A stretch of DNA of 64,000 nt from Bacillota bacterium (GTDB taxonomy: Bacteria > Bacillota > Clostridia > TANB77 > CAG-465): contig JAEWRE010000030.1 of assembly GCA_023460235.1 (NCBI GenBank), positions 1-64,000 of the forward strand, read 5' to 3'. Shown piece after piece: positions 35,447-44,894 of the stretch; positions within the stretch are counted from its first letter, which is position 1; the number at the start of each line of letters is the position of its first letter. The position numbers were made by a program, and so were the translations under genes. The notes beneath the pieces are model-generated. The model had not been told where the DNA came from, did not search any database, and worked only from the letters and a program-made list of their open reading frames with translations.

Positions 35447-36685
35447 ATGGAAGAAAACGATAAAGAAAAAATGAAAATAAATAAAGAAAAAGTGATAACA
35501 AATGCTATAAGCGGCTCACTTATAGTTATCATATCATTTGTTATAATATATTTTCTTATTAATATATTAAACCCAATATTTAAAGGTGAGTCTAGTATAT
35601 TTACTAATTCAAGTGAGTATGATGGGAAATTAAGTAGACTAAAAGAAGCAATGGATAAAATATCAAAAGAATATATTGGTGATGTTTCAGTTGATGATAT
35701 GATAGATGGAGCAATATCTGGAGTAGCAGAATCAACAAAGGACCCATATACAAGATATATATCAGAAGAAGAATACCAAGAAATGCTTGTATCAGGTACA
35801 GAAGTGTATGGTGGTATAGGTGTACATATAAATTATGATAAAGACCAAAATGGAATACTAGTTCTTGGAGTTATGCCTAATTCACCAGCACTAGATGCTG
35901 GAATAAAAGCAGGAGATTTAATTACTAAAGTTGGTGATCTTGAGGTTACATCTGAGAATTATTCTGAATGTATTGATAATATTAAAGGTACCCCAGATAC
36001 TTATGCTACCTTAACAATTAAAAGAGATAGTCAAATATCCGAGAAACAAGTTCAAAGAAAACAAGTTTCTTCAAATAATATTGAATCTGAGGTTCTTGAT
36101 AACAATATTGGATATATAAGGATATGGGCTTTTGAAAATGATATATATAAGCAGTTTAAAGAAGAATATACTAAATTAATGGCAAAAAATGTTTCAGGAC
36201 TTGTAATAGATTTAAGAAATAATCCTGGTGGATTAGTTTCAGAAACAATAAGTATAGCAAAATTGTTACTTCCAAAAGGTGATATATTAAAATTGGTATA
36301 TAAAACAGGAAATGATAAAGTTTATACTGATAATGATAATGATGAAATAAAAGTTCCACTTACTGTACTTGTTAATTCAAGAAGTGCAAGTGCATCGGAA
36401 ATTTTATCAGGAGCTATAAAGGATTCTGGTAAAGGTGTAATAATTGGTGAAAAGACTTATGGTAAAGGTATAGTACAAACAATTGAAAAATTAAGTGTTA
36501 GAGGAGCTATAGCAATAACTACTTCTAAGTATTATACAGCTAGTGGAGTCGAAATTCATAAAAATGGAATAGAACCAAATATAATGGTAGCACTTCCGGA
36601 AGAATATAAAAATGATATAACTATTCCAAAGAATCAGGATACACAATTACAAAAAGCTATTGAATACATAAACTCAAAAAAATAA
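35447..36685 (+). CDS. ctpA: C-terminal processing peptidase (S41)
   Basis: 412 residues from the ATG 6 bases after GGAAGG; an in-frame ATG at 35426 lies before that site. Membrane anchor at ~25-45, then a PDZ domain (YGGIGVHI ... VLGVMPNSPALDAGIKAGDLITKV). The S41 core has LVIDLRNNPGGLV, the nucleophile Ser in NSRSASASEILSGA and the Lys in IGEKTYGKGIVQ. It is an outside-facing serine-lysine protease; in sporulating bacteria such CtpA/CtpB enzymes can trigger SpoIVFB or other signalling proteases, but the target here is unknown. Confidence 0.93.
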   Translation: MEENDKEKMKINKEKVITNAISGSLIVIISFVIIYFLINILNPIFKGESSIFTNSSEYDGKLSRLKEAMDKISKEYIGDVSVDDMIDGAISGVAESTKDPYTRYISEEEYQEMLVSGTEVYGGIGVHINYDKDQNGILVLGVMPNSPALDAGIKAGDLITKVGDLEVTSENYSECIDNIKGTPDTYATLTIKRDSQISEKQVQRKQVSSNNIESEVLDNNIGYIRIWAFENDIYKQFKEEYTKLMAKNVSGLVIDLRNNPGGLVSETISIAKLLLPKGDILKLVYKTGNDKVYTDNDNDEIKVPLTVLVNSRSASASEILSGAIKDSGKGVIIGEKTYGKGIVQTIEKLSVRGAIAITTSKYYTASGVEIHKNGIEPNIMVALPEEYKNDITIPKNQDTQLQKAIEYINSKK

Positions 36686-36720
36686 TGAAATAAAAAAAAT
36701 ATATAAATAATATAAAAAGT

Positions 36721-36767
36721 GCATAAGCAATCGTAGTTTATTAATGCTATTGTTGCTTATGCTATTT
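36721..36767 (+). terminator. intrinsic terminator of ctpA
   Basis: GCATAAGCAA is exactly inverted at 36754-36763 around a long loop and is followed by TATTTT. Confidence 0.7.
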
Positions 36768-36816
36768 TGGTATACATATTTTTGTAATATTTAAGTAATA
36801 TAACAAATTTTGTCAT

Positions 36817-36845
36817 TTGACATATTTTACAACAAATGATATAAT
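36817..36845 (+). promoter_or_regulatory. consensus promoter of veg
   Basis: Exact TTGACA (36817-36822), 17-base spacer, exact TATAAT (36840-36845). The veg promoter of Bacillus is also known to be very strong. Confidence 0.85.
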
Positions 36846-36875
36846 CTGACAAAGAGAGGTTTATAGGTGGTTAAT

Positions 36876-37160
36876 ATGGTATCAAAGGATTCGCTACTTA
36901 AAATCAAACAAGATGTTGAAAGTTACATAGGACAAGAGATTTGTGTAAAAGCAAATATAGGAAGAAACAAATGCGTATATAGAAAAGGAATTATTGATAG
37001 CACATATCCAAACCTATTTGTGTTTAAAGATTGTGAAACCGATAATAAATTATCGTATAGTTATACTGACTTAGTTACTAACAATTTGCAACTTAGTTTG
37101 CCTTCTGGTGAAGCTATAACTAACTATGATTTCTCGACTCCAAAATATGCAAGATTATAA
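36876..37160 (+). CDS. veg: Veg family protein
   Basis: 94 residues from the ATG 5 bases after AGGTGG; an in-frame GTG at 36867 is inside the ribosome site. Family blocks: LLKIKQDVESYIGQEICVKAN, GRNK...KGIIDSTYPNLFVFK, SYSYTDLVTNNLQL. In Bacillus, Veg influences biofilm formation via the SinR/SlrR pathway and spore outgrowth; its mechanism is not settled. Confidence 0.92.
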   Translation: MVSKDSLLKIKQDVESYIGQEICVKANIGRNKCVYRKGIIDSTYPNLFVFKDCETDNKLSYSYTDLVTNNLQLSLPSGEAITNYDFSTPKYARL

Positions 37161-37186
37161 AATTAAAGTAAATAATATATAATAAA

Positions 37187-37217
37187 AAACAGCTTCAAAG
37201 AGAAGCTGTTTTTTTCT
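37187..37217. terminator. bidirectional terminator veg / PIG-L gene
   Basis: AAACAGCTTC / GAAGCTGTTT with A-run and T-run flanks. It overlaps the last codons of the minus-strand gene ending at 37195. Confidence 0.85.
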
Positions 37218-39057
37218 TAATATATCTAAAAACTCTTGTAAAATCATTATTAACTTTATTAATTACATTACTTTCAGTAGTGCTAATACCATCAATGATT
37301 TTCTCATAATTTACCTTTGCTTTAATTTGAAGTAATTCTTCTTCATTTGGAATTTCAATTTCAATCTCATCATATATATTTGGATTATTATTTAATTCAG
37401 CTCTAATAATACATTTACATGGAATAGATTTGTTTTTTACTATTACATTATCATTATTTAATTCAATATTATTATTATCTCTACTTTTTATATATATTTT
37501 ATATTTTCCAGTGTTTTCATTTAGATCGTTTGAAGGATATGAATATAGTTTTAATGGTATTTTGTCTTCGTTTGTGACAACATATTTATATATAAAAGTA
37601 TTAGTATTATTATCTAGCATTAATTTTATATATTGTGGTTTGTCGTTAATATTTTTATCATATGCTTCGATCTCGCATAACCCAGGTTGACTACCCTCTG
37701 ATTTATTTATCTTAAAATCAATATATGTTATATTTTTCTTTAGTGGAAATTTGACTACGGTCTCTGAACCATTTTTATTTAAAGCACTTACATCTACGGT
37801 ACTTCCATCACTAAAACTTAATGTTGAATCTAATATGTTATCACTTAAACTAAAATTATCATATAAAGATATATATGAAACATCTTGTGGTGTCCTAAAA
37901 TCAATTCTTAGAGTCTTTTTTAAATCATTCGTATCTGGTGTCCAAACACAATTTGAAAATCCCATATATTTTAGTTTTATATTTGGACTATCTACTAATT
38001 TAAAATCATTTAGATATTTAGCTATACCACTAGATACACTTATAATTGCTTTGTATGTTAAACTTGTGGTTTTTCTTTGCCAGAATACTTGATCTGAGTT
38101 TATTACTCTACCAATTATTACTTTATCAAGTTTTTGGCTTTTATATTTTTCAAGTACACTATTTATTAAGTTTCCTCTCTTTGTATATGTAAGTACCTCT
38201 TTAGGTACAGGGAATCTAACTCTGTCTTCCCAATTATAACTTGGGGTATCTAAATTATAGTTTGGATTGTTAAGTAAAGCTTTATTTGGTAGTACTGTAG
38301 ATTCCATGTTTAATTTATAAAAATCATTAGCTGAGCCTAATGATGTATTATATGAGTATGCCTTAAATATATCTGGTGTATATTTTATATTAGATTTTAA
38401 TATATCATCAATTACCTCATCCAATAATAGTGACATTGCTCTATGATCTGGATGAAGGTCTAAATCTGAAGCCAGTATTATATCAGGTTTATATTTTAAA
38501 ATAACATCTTTTAAATCATTTTTATAATTATTTCTTGTATATATTGATGGATAACCAGATTGATTTGTCCTAAAGTCAACATGATTTTTTAGTGCATAAG
38601 TTCTACTTCTTTGAGCGTGAGATTTTATTTGTAAGTTATCAGGTGAATAATAAATATGTTGATATGTTGTATTCCATTCATCACCATAGCCTAAAAATAT
38701 TATATTTTTTTCATTAACTCCTAATTCCTTAAGACCATTTATTGCTTCAGTTAATCTTGTAGCTCCATTTCGATAGTAATCACCGTTAGTGGCAAATACA
38801 ACTATTACTTGATCATGTGCTTCTAGTAGATTTTTTATTGTAGCTCCTGCAATGCTTATCTCATCATCTTGGTGAGGAGCAAGTACCATAACTGTTTTGT
38901 TTGATATGAATTCTGAATTTGTAAAACTACTTGAAAAACCATCGCCATAGGAAGTGTTATGATATAGTGAAAGATAGCCAAGATATAATAGCGTAATAAC
39001 AAAAATTATAATTATAAATAATTTTCTCTTACTTGCATTTATTTTTAATCTAAACAT
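37195..39057 (-). CDS. membrane-anchored PIG-L/LmbE deacetylase with discoidin-like tail
   Basis: 620 residues; AGAAGGAAA before ATG. Signal anchor ~13-30. PIG-L domain ~50-300: VLAPHQDDEISIAG with the metal-binding His-Asp-Asp, GYGDEWN, and DLDLHPDHRA carrying the late metal His. Residues ~355-465 look like an F5/8C carbohydrate-binding domain (VWTPDTNDLKKTLRIDF, TYIDFKINKSEG, LCEIEAYD). The last ~150 residues are beta-rich and unassigned. It is likely a zinc deacetylase of N-acetyl sugars acting on envelope glycans outside the cell. Divergent from the SPOCS/LysM gene. Confidence 0.85.
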   Translation of the reverse strand: MFRLKINASKRKLFIIIIFVITLLYLGYLSLYHNTSYGDGFSSSFTNSEFISNKTVMVLAPHQDDEISIAGATIKNLLEAHDQVIVVFATNGDYYRNGATRLTEAINGLKELGVNEKNIIFLGYGDEWNTTYQHIYYSPDNLQIKSHAQRSRTYALKNHVDFRTNQSGYPSIYTRNNYKNDLKDVILKYKPDIILASDLDLHPDHRAMSLLLDEVIDDILKSNIKYTPDIFKAYSYNTSLGSANDFYKLNMESTVLPNKALLNNPNYNLDTPSYNWEDRVRFPVPKEVLTYTKRGNLINSVLEKYKSQKLDKVIIGRVINSDQVFWQRKTTSLTYKAIISVSSGIAKYLNDFKLVDSPNIKLKYMGFSNCVWTPDTNDLKKTLRIDFRTPQDVSYISLYDNFSLSDNILDSTLSFSDGSTVDVSALNKNGSETVVKFPLKKNITYIDFKINKSEGSQPGLCEIEAYDKNINDKPQYIKLMLDNNTNTFIYKYVVTNEDKIPLKLYSYPSNDLNENTGKYKIYIKSRDNNNIELNNDNVIVKNKSIPCKCIIRAELNNNPNIYDEIEIEIPNEEELLQIKAKVNYEKIIDGISTTESNVINKVNNDFTRVFRYIKKKTASL

Positions 39058-39463
39058 GTTTTATTTTCCTTCTTATTTTATATAAATAATTAATAATGTG
39101 TATATCCATAATTATCATTTTTAAATGTAATAAATTTTACATTAACAATTATATTGCAATAAGTCATAAAATTCAATAATATTATAACTTTTTTGTAAAA
39201 TTTCACAAAAAAGCTACCGGATTTTCCGGTAGTCATCATTCAAGGAGATTATATATAGTATTAATTATTTATATAATAGTATATAGTATAATTTAAAGAT
39301 AAAGTATCTAATGCTAAATGTTATTTAATTAACATTTAACTAATATATATTATGATATAAATAAAATATAAGTTACTAAAATAATATAAAAAAATAATTA
39401 AAAATATCATATCTTTATAACTAGTACATATATTGTACTATAAATTATAAGGAGGAAAAGTAT
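39058..39463. other. divergent intergenic region, 406 bp
   Basis: Very AT-rich, no coding frame. It contains the hairpin at 39211-39232, an inverted repeat AAATGTTA/TAACATTT near 39317-39338 and several TATAAT-like boxes. Promoters for both flanking genes must lie here, but none stands out. Confidence 0.5.
39211..39232 (-). terminator. orphan minus-strand terminator-like hairpin
   Basis: CTACCGGA / TCCGGTAG stem, GC-rich compared with the surroundings. On the minus strand it is followed by TTTTTTG, while the plus side has no T run. No minus-strand gene lies upstream of it before 41738. Confidence 0.6.
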
Positions 39464-40999
39464 ATGCCAATAAATACAGAAAGAAAAATCTTAAACTTGA
39501 ATAAGGGTAGTATAAACCAAAATATTAGTGAGTGGATAGAGCAGGACATAATAGTTCCAGACACTAAACCTGATGCTGTAAAAGTAATTAACGTTACAGT
39601 TACGCCATATGTTACGGATATTGAAATAATGGATGGTAGAATTAAAGTAGTAGGGAAATTAAATTACTTTATAATATATAGAGTATCAGATGAAAGATTC
39701 AGTGCTAGAGGACTATTTGTATCACATCCTTATACTGAAGTTTTGGAAGTAAAAGGTGTATCAAAAGGAATGAATGTCACAGTTATGCCTACTACAAAAA
39801 ATGTAATATACTCTTTGCCTAATGAAAGAAAAATTTCAGTTAAGACTGAGGTACTTTTTAGAGTTAGAGTTAGAGGATTAACTAGTGTAAGTCTAATTAA
39901 TAAATTTGATCCTGATAGCAATGTTGAATGTCAAATGAGTACAGGAAAATTTAGTAATATGTTAAAATGCAAAAATAGCGTAATATCATCAAAAGAAGAT
40001 ATTATGCTACCTAAAGAGGCAGATGATTTCTTTGAAATATTAAAAGTAGAAGCTGTAATAAAAAACACTGAATTTAAAGAAAGTTATAATAAAATAATGG
40101 TAAAGGGCGATATTGAAATAAAGATAATTTATCTTGCAGAAAATAAAGACGAACCAGTAAAGAGTTTGGTTACAACAATTCCTTTTTCTGCAATGGTAGA
40201 AGTCGATAGTATTACTGATAATTCAAAATTTAATATAACATATATAATGCAAGACTTTAATTTAAGACAAAATCATGAAATTACATCAACTAAAGCTTTA
40301 ACAGCGGAATATCAAATAGATATTGGTGTAGATATGTTCGAAGATGAAGAAATTGAATATGTAAATGATTTCTATAGTCAAAGAAACGAATTGAAATATG
40401 ATAATACTTCATTAGATGTTGTAAGAAATAGTACTAATTTAACTAGAAATATAGAATTAAAAGAGAATGTAGCAAATATTTTACCCCCAAATACGAAAGT
40501 ATTAGATTACGATCTTGATATTAGTAATGTGAATTTTACTGTAAATGGAAAAGATATAAAATTAGATGGTAATGCAAAGTTAAATATAATAATGCAAAAT
40601 ATAGAAAATATGGAACTAGATAGCAAAACAGTTGATATATTAGTAAATCAGAATATGAACTTAGAAGATGTTCAAGACCCAGGCAGAATATATGTAAATC
40701 TTGTTACAGATAATTTAACAATAACACAAAATGGAACGGATATTGATGCTAAAGTTTCAATACAAGCAAAAATTGAAATAGAAGATGTATCTAATGTAAA
40801 TGTTATAGATAATATTGTAGAAGAAAAATTAAATACTGCCAATTTAGATAGTATGAATATATACATTGTAAAACAAGGAGATACCTTATGGAGTATTGCT
40901 AAAAGATATAAAACAAGTGTAGATAAAATTGTTAAAACAAATAGTATTGTTAATCCTAGCTCAATTGAAATCGGTCAAAAAATATTTATTATAAGGTAA
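39464..40999 (+). CDS. SPOCS (DUF3794) and LysM spore coat-type protein
   Basis: 511 residues, AAGGAGG before ATG. Several SPOCS/DUF3794 units occupy ~20-420 (IIVPDTKPDAVKVINVTV, IMDGRIKVVGKLNYFIIY, and again LDYDLDISNVNFTVNGKDIKL). The C-terminal LysM (~463-508) reads IYIVKQGDTLWSIAKRY, then IKIGQ-type SIEIGQKIFII. This build is typical of clostridial spore envelope or cortex-associated proteins. Six bp separate it from yunB. Confidence 0.88.
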   Translation: MPINTERKILNLNKGSINQNISEWIEQDIIVPDTKPDAVKVINVTVTPYVTDIEIMDGRIKVVGKLNYFIIYRVSDERFSARGLFVSHPYTEVLEVKGVSKGMNVTVMPTTKNVIYSLPNERKISVKTEVLFRVRVRGLTSVSLINKFDPDSNVECQMSTGKFSNMLKCKNSVISSKEDIMLPKEADDFFEILKVEAVIKNTEFKESYNKIMVKGDIEIKIIYLAENKDEPVKSLVTTIPFSAMVEVDSITDNSKFNITYIMQDFNLRQNHEITSTKALTAEYQIDIGVDMFEDEEIEYVNDFYSQRNELKYDNTSLDVVRNSTNLTRNIELKENVANILPPNTKVLDYDLDISNVNFTVNGKDIKLDGNAKLNIIMQNIENMELDSKTVDILVNQNMNLEDVQDPGRIYVNLVTDNLTITQNGTDIDAKVSIQAKIEIEDVSNVNVIDNIVEEKLNTANLDSMNIYIVKQGDTLWSIAKRYKTSVDKIVKTNSIVNPSSIEIGQKIFIIR

Positions 41000-41005
41000 A
41001 AAAAT

Positions 41006-41695
41006 ATGCGTTTAAAGTACTATACTTTAACACTAAGACAAATGAGTATAAAAAAGTCATTTGTCTTTTTTACAATATTTATTTTTTTAATTATTTGCGT
41101 ATTAATACTATTTAACAATAAGGTTAGACCTGTAATTACAACTTTATCTGAAGCAAAATCAAGATATATTGCTCTTAGTACGACAGAAGAAGTAGTTTCC
41201 GAAAATATAAGTGATATAAAGTATTCTAACTTAATAACAATGGAAAAGGATTCTAATCAAAAAATTACAGCTCTTAATGCTAATGTTATGGAGATGAATA
41301 GAATATCAAATAATATATCAAAAGAAGTTCAAGAAAATTTATATTCAAATAAAGATAACTATATTACAGTACCACTTGGAAGTATTATTGGAGGAGGATT
41401 GATTGGAGGATATGGTCCACAGATAAAAATAAAAATTTTGCCAACTGGAAATATAGTTGCAAAATTTAAATCAGAATTTGAAAGTGCTGGTATAAACCAA
41501 ACAAGGCATAGAATATATTTAGAAGTAACTTCAAAAGTTACAATAGTTGCTCCTTTTAGTACATCAACTCAAGAATATACAACAGATATTACGGTTGCAG
41601 AGACTGTTATTGTATCAGATACTCCAAGTACGTATTACAACATAAATGGAATAAGTGATTTAAATGCTAAGGATTCACTAGAGTTAGTAGAATAA
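41006..41695 (+). CDS. yunB: sporulation protein YunB
   Basis: 229 residues. N-terminal membrane helix (SFVFFTIFIFLIICVLILF), then an outside domain with the YunB signature IPLG-like VPLGSIIGGGLIGGYGP and INQTRHRIYLEV, VAETVIVSDTP. YunB is under mother-cell control in Bacillus and needed for efficient spore formation; its biochemical role is unknown. It sits directly after the SPOCS/LysM gene, fitting a sporulation operon. Confidence 0.9.
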   Translation: MRLKYYTLTLRQMSIKKSFVFFTIFIFLIICVLILFNNKVRPVITTLSEAKSRYIALSTTEEVVSENISDIKYSNLITMEKDSNQKITALNANVMEMNRISNNISKEVQENLYSNKDNYITVPLGSIIGGGLIGGYGPQIKIKILPTGNIVAKFKSEFESAGINQTRHRIYLEVTSKVTIVAPFSTSTQEYTTDITVAETVIVSDTPSTYYNINGISDLNAKDSLELVE

Positions 41696-41698
41696 AAA

Positions 41699-41733
41699 AA
41701 GACCATAAGAAGTAAAAATCTTATGGTTTAATT
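41699..41733. terminator. bidirectional terminator yunB / fhs
   Basis: GACCATAAGA / TCTTATGGTT with A7 on the left and a T-rich right flank. Confidence 0.85.
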
Positions 41734-41737
41734 TATT

Positions 41738-43306
41738 TTAAAATTCAAGATACCTTGAGTTCTTTGCAAGTCCTGGCATTGTGAGTATATCTCCTAAATA
41801 TACTACTATAAATTTTGCACCAGAGTCCACTTTTATATGTTTTACATTTACTTCAAAATCATTTGGAGCACCTAATAATTTAGGATTATCTGAAAAAGAA
41901 AGTGGAGTTTTTGCTATACAAATTGGAAATTTATCTAATCCTAATTTTTCAATCTCTTTTATCTCATTTTCGGATTGATCAGAATATATAATATCTTTTG
42001 CATGGTATATTTCCCTGCAGATAGTATTTATCTTAGATTTTATACTATCTTCAAGATTATATAAAAATTTAAAATTATTTTTATTGTTAGATTTATCAAG
42101 TATATCAAGCAATTTTTTTGCAAGATCTATTGCACCTTTTGAGCCATTACTGTAAGAAGTTGATACTTCAAAAGGCACATCTAATTTTCTACATACATTT
42201 TTTAATAAGTCAATTTCATCTTGAGTATCGCTGTCAAATTTATTTAAACAAACAAGAACTGGTAAATTAAATTTTTTTAGATTTTCAATATGTCTTTTTA
42301 GATTTACTGTACCACTTTTTAAAATACCCTCTTTAGCTTCACTATCACCATTATATTTTAATGCTTTAATAGTTGTAACTAAAACAACAGCATCAGGTTT
42401 AATATTTGCACTTCTACATTTTATATCAAGGAATTTTTCGGCTCCTAAATCTGCACCAAAACCAGCTTCTGTTATTGTATAATCACATAATTTCATGCCA
42501 AGCTTTGTTGCAATCACGGAATTACAACCATGTGCTATATTTGCAAATGGCCCAAGATGTACTAAACAAGGAGTATTTTCTGTTGTTTGTACTAAATTTG
42601 GACTAGTAATATATTTTAACAAAGCCATCATAGCATTTACCACATTTAAATCCTTTGCATATATTGGTTTGTTATCTATTGAATATGCAACTAAAATAGA
42701 ACCAATTCTAGATCTTAAGTCATCTTGATTTTCAGCTAGGCAGCATATTGCCATTAATTCGCATGAAGCTGTTATTTCAAATCCAGTCGCTATACCATCA
42801 TTTGTTGTTATTTGTCTTAGAGATCTATCATTCATATCGATAACTCTTTTTATGCATATTTTTTCTTTATCAATGTTGAGTTCATTCCCTTGAAATATGT
42901 GATTATCTAAAACTGCACAAAGTAAATTATTTGCAGATGTTATTGCATGAAAATCACCATTAAAATGTAAATCTATGTCATCAGCTGGAACTATTTTTGA
43001 AGCGCCACCACCAACTGCACCACCTTTACTGCCAAATACTGGACCAAGAGAAGGCTCTCTAAGAACAGCAATAGATTTCTTACCAAGTTTATTTAAAGCC
43101 ATTGATAATCCTATAGATTGTGTAGTTTTTCCTTCACCAGCTGGAGTAGGATTTATTGCTGTTACTAATATTAATTTACCATTTTTGCCATTTTTAATTT
43201 TATCATAATAATCAAAGTTTATTTTAGCTTTGTAATTACCATAATGCTCTATATATTTAAGCGGAATACGTAGTTTTTTTGCGATAGAATCGATTTCTTT
43301 TACCAT
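41738..43306 (-). CDS. fhs: formate-tetrahydrofolate ligase
   Basis: 522 residues, a little shorter than the usual ~556. GGGGGAA before ATG. Motifs: VTAINPTPAGEGKTTQSIGL (P-loop), REPSLGPVFGSKGGAVGGG, DIDLHFNGDFHAI, TEAGFGADLGAEKFLDIKC and MPGLAKNS near the end. It makes 10-formyl-THF from formate, THF and ATP, for purines or one-carbon metabolism. No acetogenesis genes are in view. Confidence 0.96.
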   Translation of the reverse strand: MVKEIDSIAKKLRIPLKYIEHYGNYKAKINFDYYDKIKNGKNGKLILVTAINPTPAGEGKTTQSIGLSMALNKLGKKSIAVLREPSLGPVFGSKGGAVGGGASKIVPADDIDLHFNGDFHAITSANNLLCAVLDNHIFQGNELNIDKEKICIKRVIDMNDRSLRQITTNDGIATGFEITASCELMAICCLAENQDDLRSRIGSILVAYSIDNKPIYAKDLNVVNAMMALLKYITSPNLVQTTENTPCLVHLGPFANIAHGCNSVIATKLGMKLCDYTITEAGFGADLGAEKFLDIKCRSANIKPDAVVLVTTIKALKYNGDSEAKEGILKSGTVNLKRHIENLKKFNLPVLVCLNKFDSDTQDEIDLLKNVCRKLDVPFEVSTSYSNGSKGAIDLAKKLLDILDKSNNKNNFKFLYNLEDSIKSKINTICREIYHAKDIIYSDQSENEIKEIEKLGLDKFPICIAKTPLSFSDNPKLLGAPNDFEVNVKHIKVDSGAKFIVVYLGDILTMPGLAKNSRYLEF

Positions 43307-43584
43307 TTACATTCCCCCATTTCTATCATTATATTATATACTTTTTTATCAAAATATATTCTTTATCTAAGTTATTATAATTTATCAATAAAATAGAATA
43401 TAGAAAATTATATTAATATATTAATTATACCATATATATGAAAAATTTACCATATACACCATATTCTAAAACTAAAATAAAAAGAGTAATATAACTTATT
43501 GACAATTATGATAAAATATAAATATACGGAACCGTTGTTATATAGTTGAGTAATTACTAAAGCTAATAAAAGGAGGAAATTGAA
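43307..43584. other. divergent intergenic region, 278 bp
   Basis: No gene or riboswitch-like conserved block recognised. GATTATACC-style AT stretches provide possible promoters on both strands; TTGACA at 43499-43504 precedes a TATAAA-like box for the gene at 43585. Confidence 0.45.
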
Positions 43585-43923
43585 ATGCCAATTGAATCTA
43601 AAAAATGTAAGATAGTATATTCTACAGGTTTTACTGAAGGAATTAAGGAATATTTTTGTGATATTGAAACTTTAAAGAGGATTAGTGATCCTGAAAACGT
43701 GGAAGATAATAATTGTATTATTATTACTGGTGATTTTATATATGGCAGTGATGAATATTACAATCGCTCAAAAGTCGGGCCTGCTGAATTAAATGTGTTT
43801 TATACAAAATTTTTAAAGAAATATAATGATAAAGATAAGGCTGTTGAAGATTTGTTAAAATACTATAATGCAAAAAAAATATGTACTAATAAAATTTATA
43901 ACAATAGATATATGATTAAGTAA
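43585..43923 (+). CDS. small soluble protein, unknown
   Basis: 112 residues, AAAGGAGG before ATG. Three or four cysteines (KKCK, YFCD, NNCI, KICT) without a metal-site spacing. A central segment reads IITGDFIYGSDEYYNRSKVGP. No membrane helix. Not recognised. It is the first gene of the accessory stretch, and a terminator follows at once. Confidence 0.65.
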   Translation: MPIESKKCKIVYSTGFTEGIKEYFCDIETLKRISDPENVEDNNCIIITGDFIYGSDEYYNRSKVGPAELNVFYTKFLKKYNDKDKAVEDLLKYYNAKKICTNKIYNNRYMIK

Positions 43924-43927
43924 TCAT

Positions 43928-43952
43928 AAAAAAGCGGTATACCGCTTTTTTA
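43928..43952 (+). terminator. intrinsic terminator
   Basis: AAAAGCGG-TATA-CCGCTTTT with T6. Confidence 0.85.
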
Positions 43953-44133
43953 TTTTGCTATATAAAATAACAAATTGCATTGAAAAATTGTATTGAATAT
44001 AATATAATTTAATTATAATCATATTAATTAAAAGCGTTAATTTAAGAAAAAACCTATAATTTGATTGATTTTCTAACGACAATGCAAAAAGAAAATTTTA
44101 TATCTCAACTAAAAATTTGTCATGAAATTATAA

Positions 44134-44322
44134 AAAAGAAGAAGCAATATTAAACTTAGACATCACAAATCTATAAATGAATATCCTTTATTAAATAAAG
44201 TAGCTTTTCGTGAAGACGGATATGTAGATGTAATAGAAATTCCAGATAAAAGATTTTATATTGGGGTTATATTTCATCCTGAAAGTTTATACAAAAGAGA
44301 TGAAAAAATGTATTTTATGTAG
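44134..44322 (+). pseudogene. 3' remnant of a class I glutamine amidotransferase (peptidase C26-like)
   Basis: About 60 in-frame codons without a start. They read LRHHKSINEYP..., DGYVDVIEIPDKRF and end IGVIFHPESLYKRD...: the catalytic HPE and the R-H-H-K/Q block of gamma-glutamyl-GABA hydrolase-like enzymes. The nucleophile-elbow half is missing; the preceding ~200 bp has no matching frame. The stop overlaps the ribosome site of the next gene. Confidence 0.75.
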
Positions 44323-44331
44323 GAGGTACGT

Positions 44332-44622
44332 ATGTTAAAAAAAAGAAAGATTTTTAAAATAATACTTATAATTTCATTTGTTCCATATATAATATTATTG
44401 TTGATTTCATTATACTATTCAATTTTTGGATATGACTTATACTCTATGATTTTACCTAAGTATTTAAGAACTTTATATGGTATGGAAGCATTTTACATGG
44501 TTTTAATGTGGTATTCTATAGCTTTTAGCTTTATTCCAATTCTACCTTTATGTTTTTTATACCAGATTATATATCTAGTAACTTATATTATTAAACGAAT
44601 AAAAAATAAAACAAAAGCTTAA
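44332..44622 (+). CDS. small membrane protein, unknown
   Basis: 96 residues, AGGAGGT before ATG. Two hydrophobic helices (IFKIILIISFVPYIILLLIS and MVLMWYSIAFSFIPILPLCF-like) with basic ends. Not recognised. Lies between two gene remnants. Confidence 0.62.
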   Translation: MLKKRKIFKIILIISFVPYIILLLISLYYSIFGYDLYSMILPKYLRTLYGMEAFYMVLMWYSIAFSFIPILPLCFLYQIIYLVTYIIKRIKNKTKA

Positions 44623-44632
44623 TAAAAATTTA

Positions 44633-44824
44633 TTAAGCTTTTTCAATAATATCATAAACTTGATTTTTTACATTTTCTAAATTATCAAAAATAACGCCAT
44701 TTATTTTAAGTTCATTTGAAGGTTGAATATTATGAAAATTATCATCAATGAAAATAGTTTCTTCTGGTACTAAATTGTATCTTTCAAGTAATATATCAAT
44801 ACTTAATTTGCTAACTGTATAATT
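44633..44824 (-). pseudogene. C-terminal remnant of a HAD phosphatase
   Basis: Read on the minus strand: SIDILLERYNLVPEETIFIDDN, then NIQPSNELKINGVIFDNLENV to a normal stop. It matches the end of the intact HAD gene at 26431-27039 (KYDLSANETIFIDDN, GIHGIVFNELEQV). No start; an in-frame stop lies just upstream and motifs I-III are missing. Confidence 0.8.
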
Positions 44825-44894
44825 TCATAACACTTGAAAGTTAACTTCAATATGATATAATTTAATAAATATTTTATAATATGGGGGAGATAGT

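Noticed and set aside
41738..43584. THF-type riboswitch upstream of fhs
   Set aside because: No matching conserved segments could be read on the minus strand of 43307-43584.
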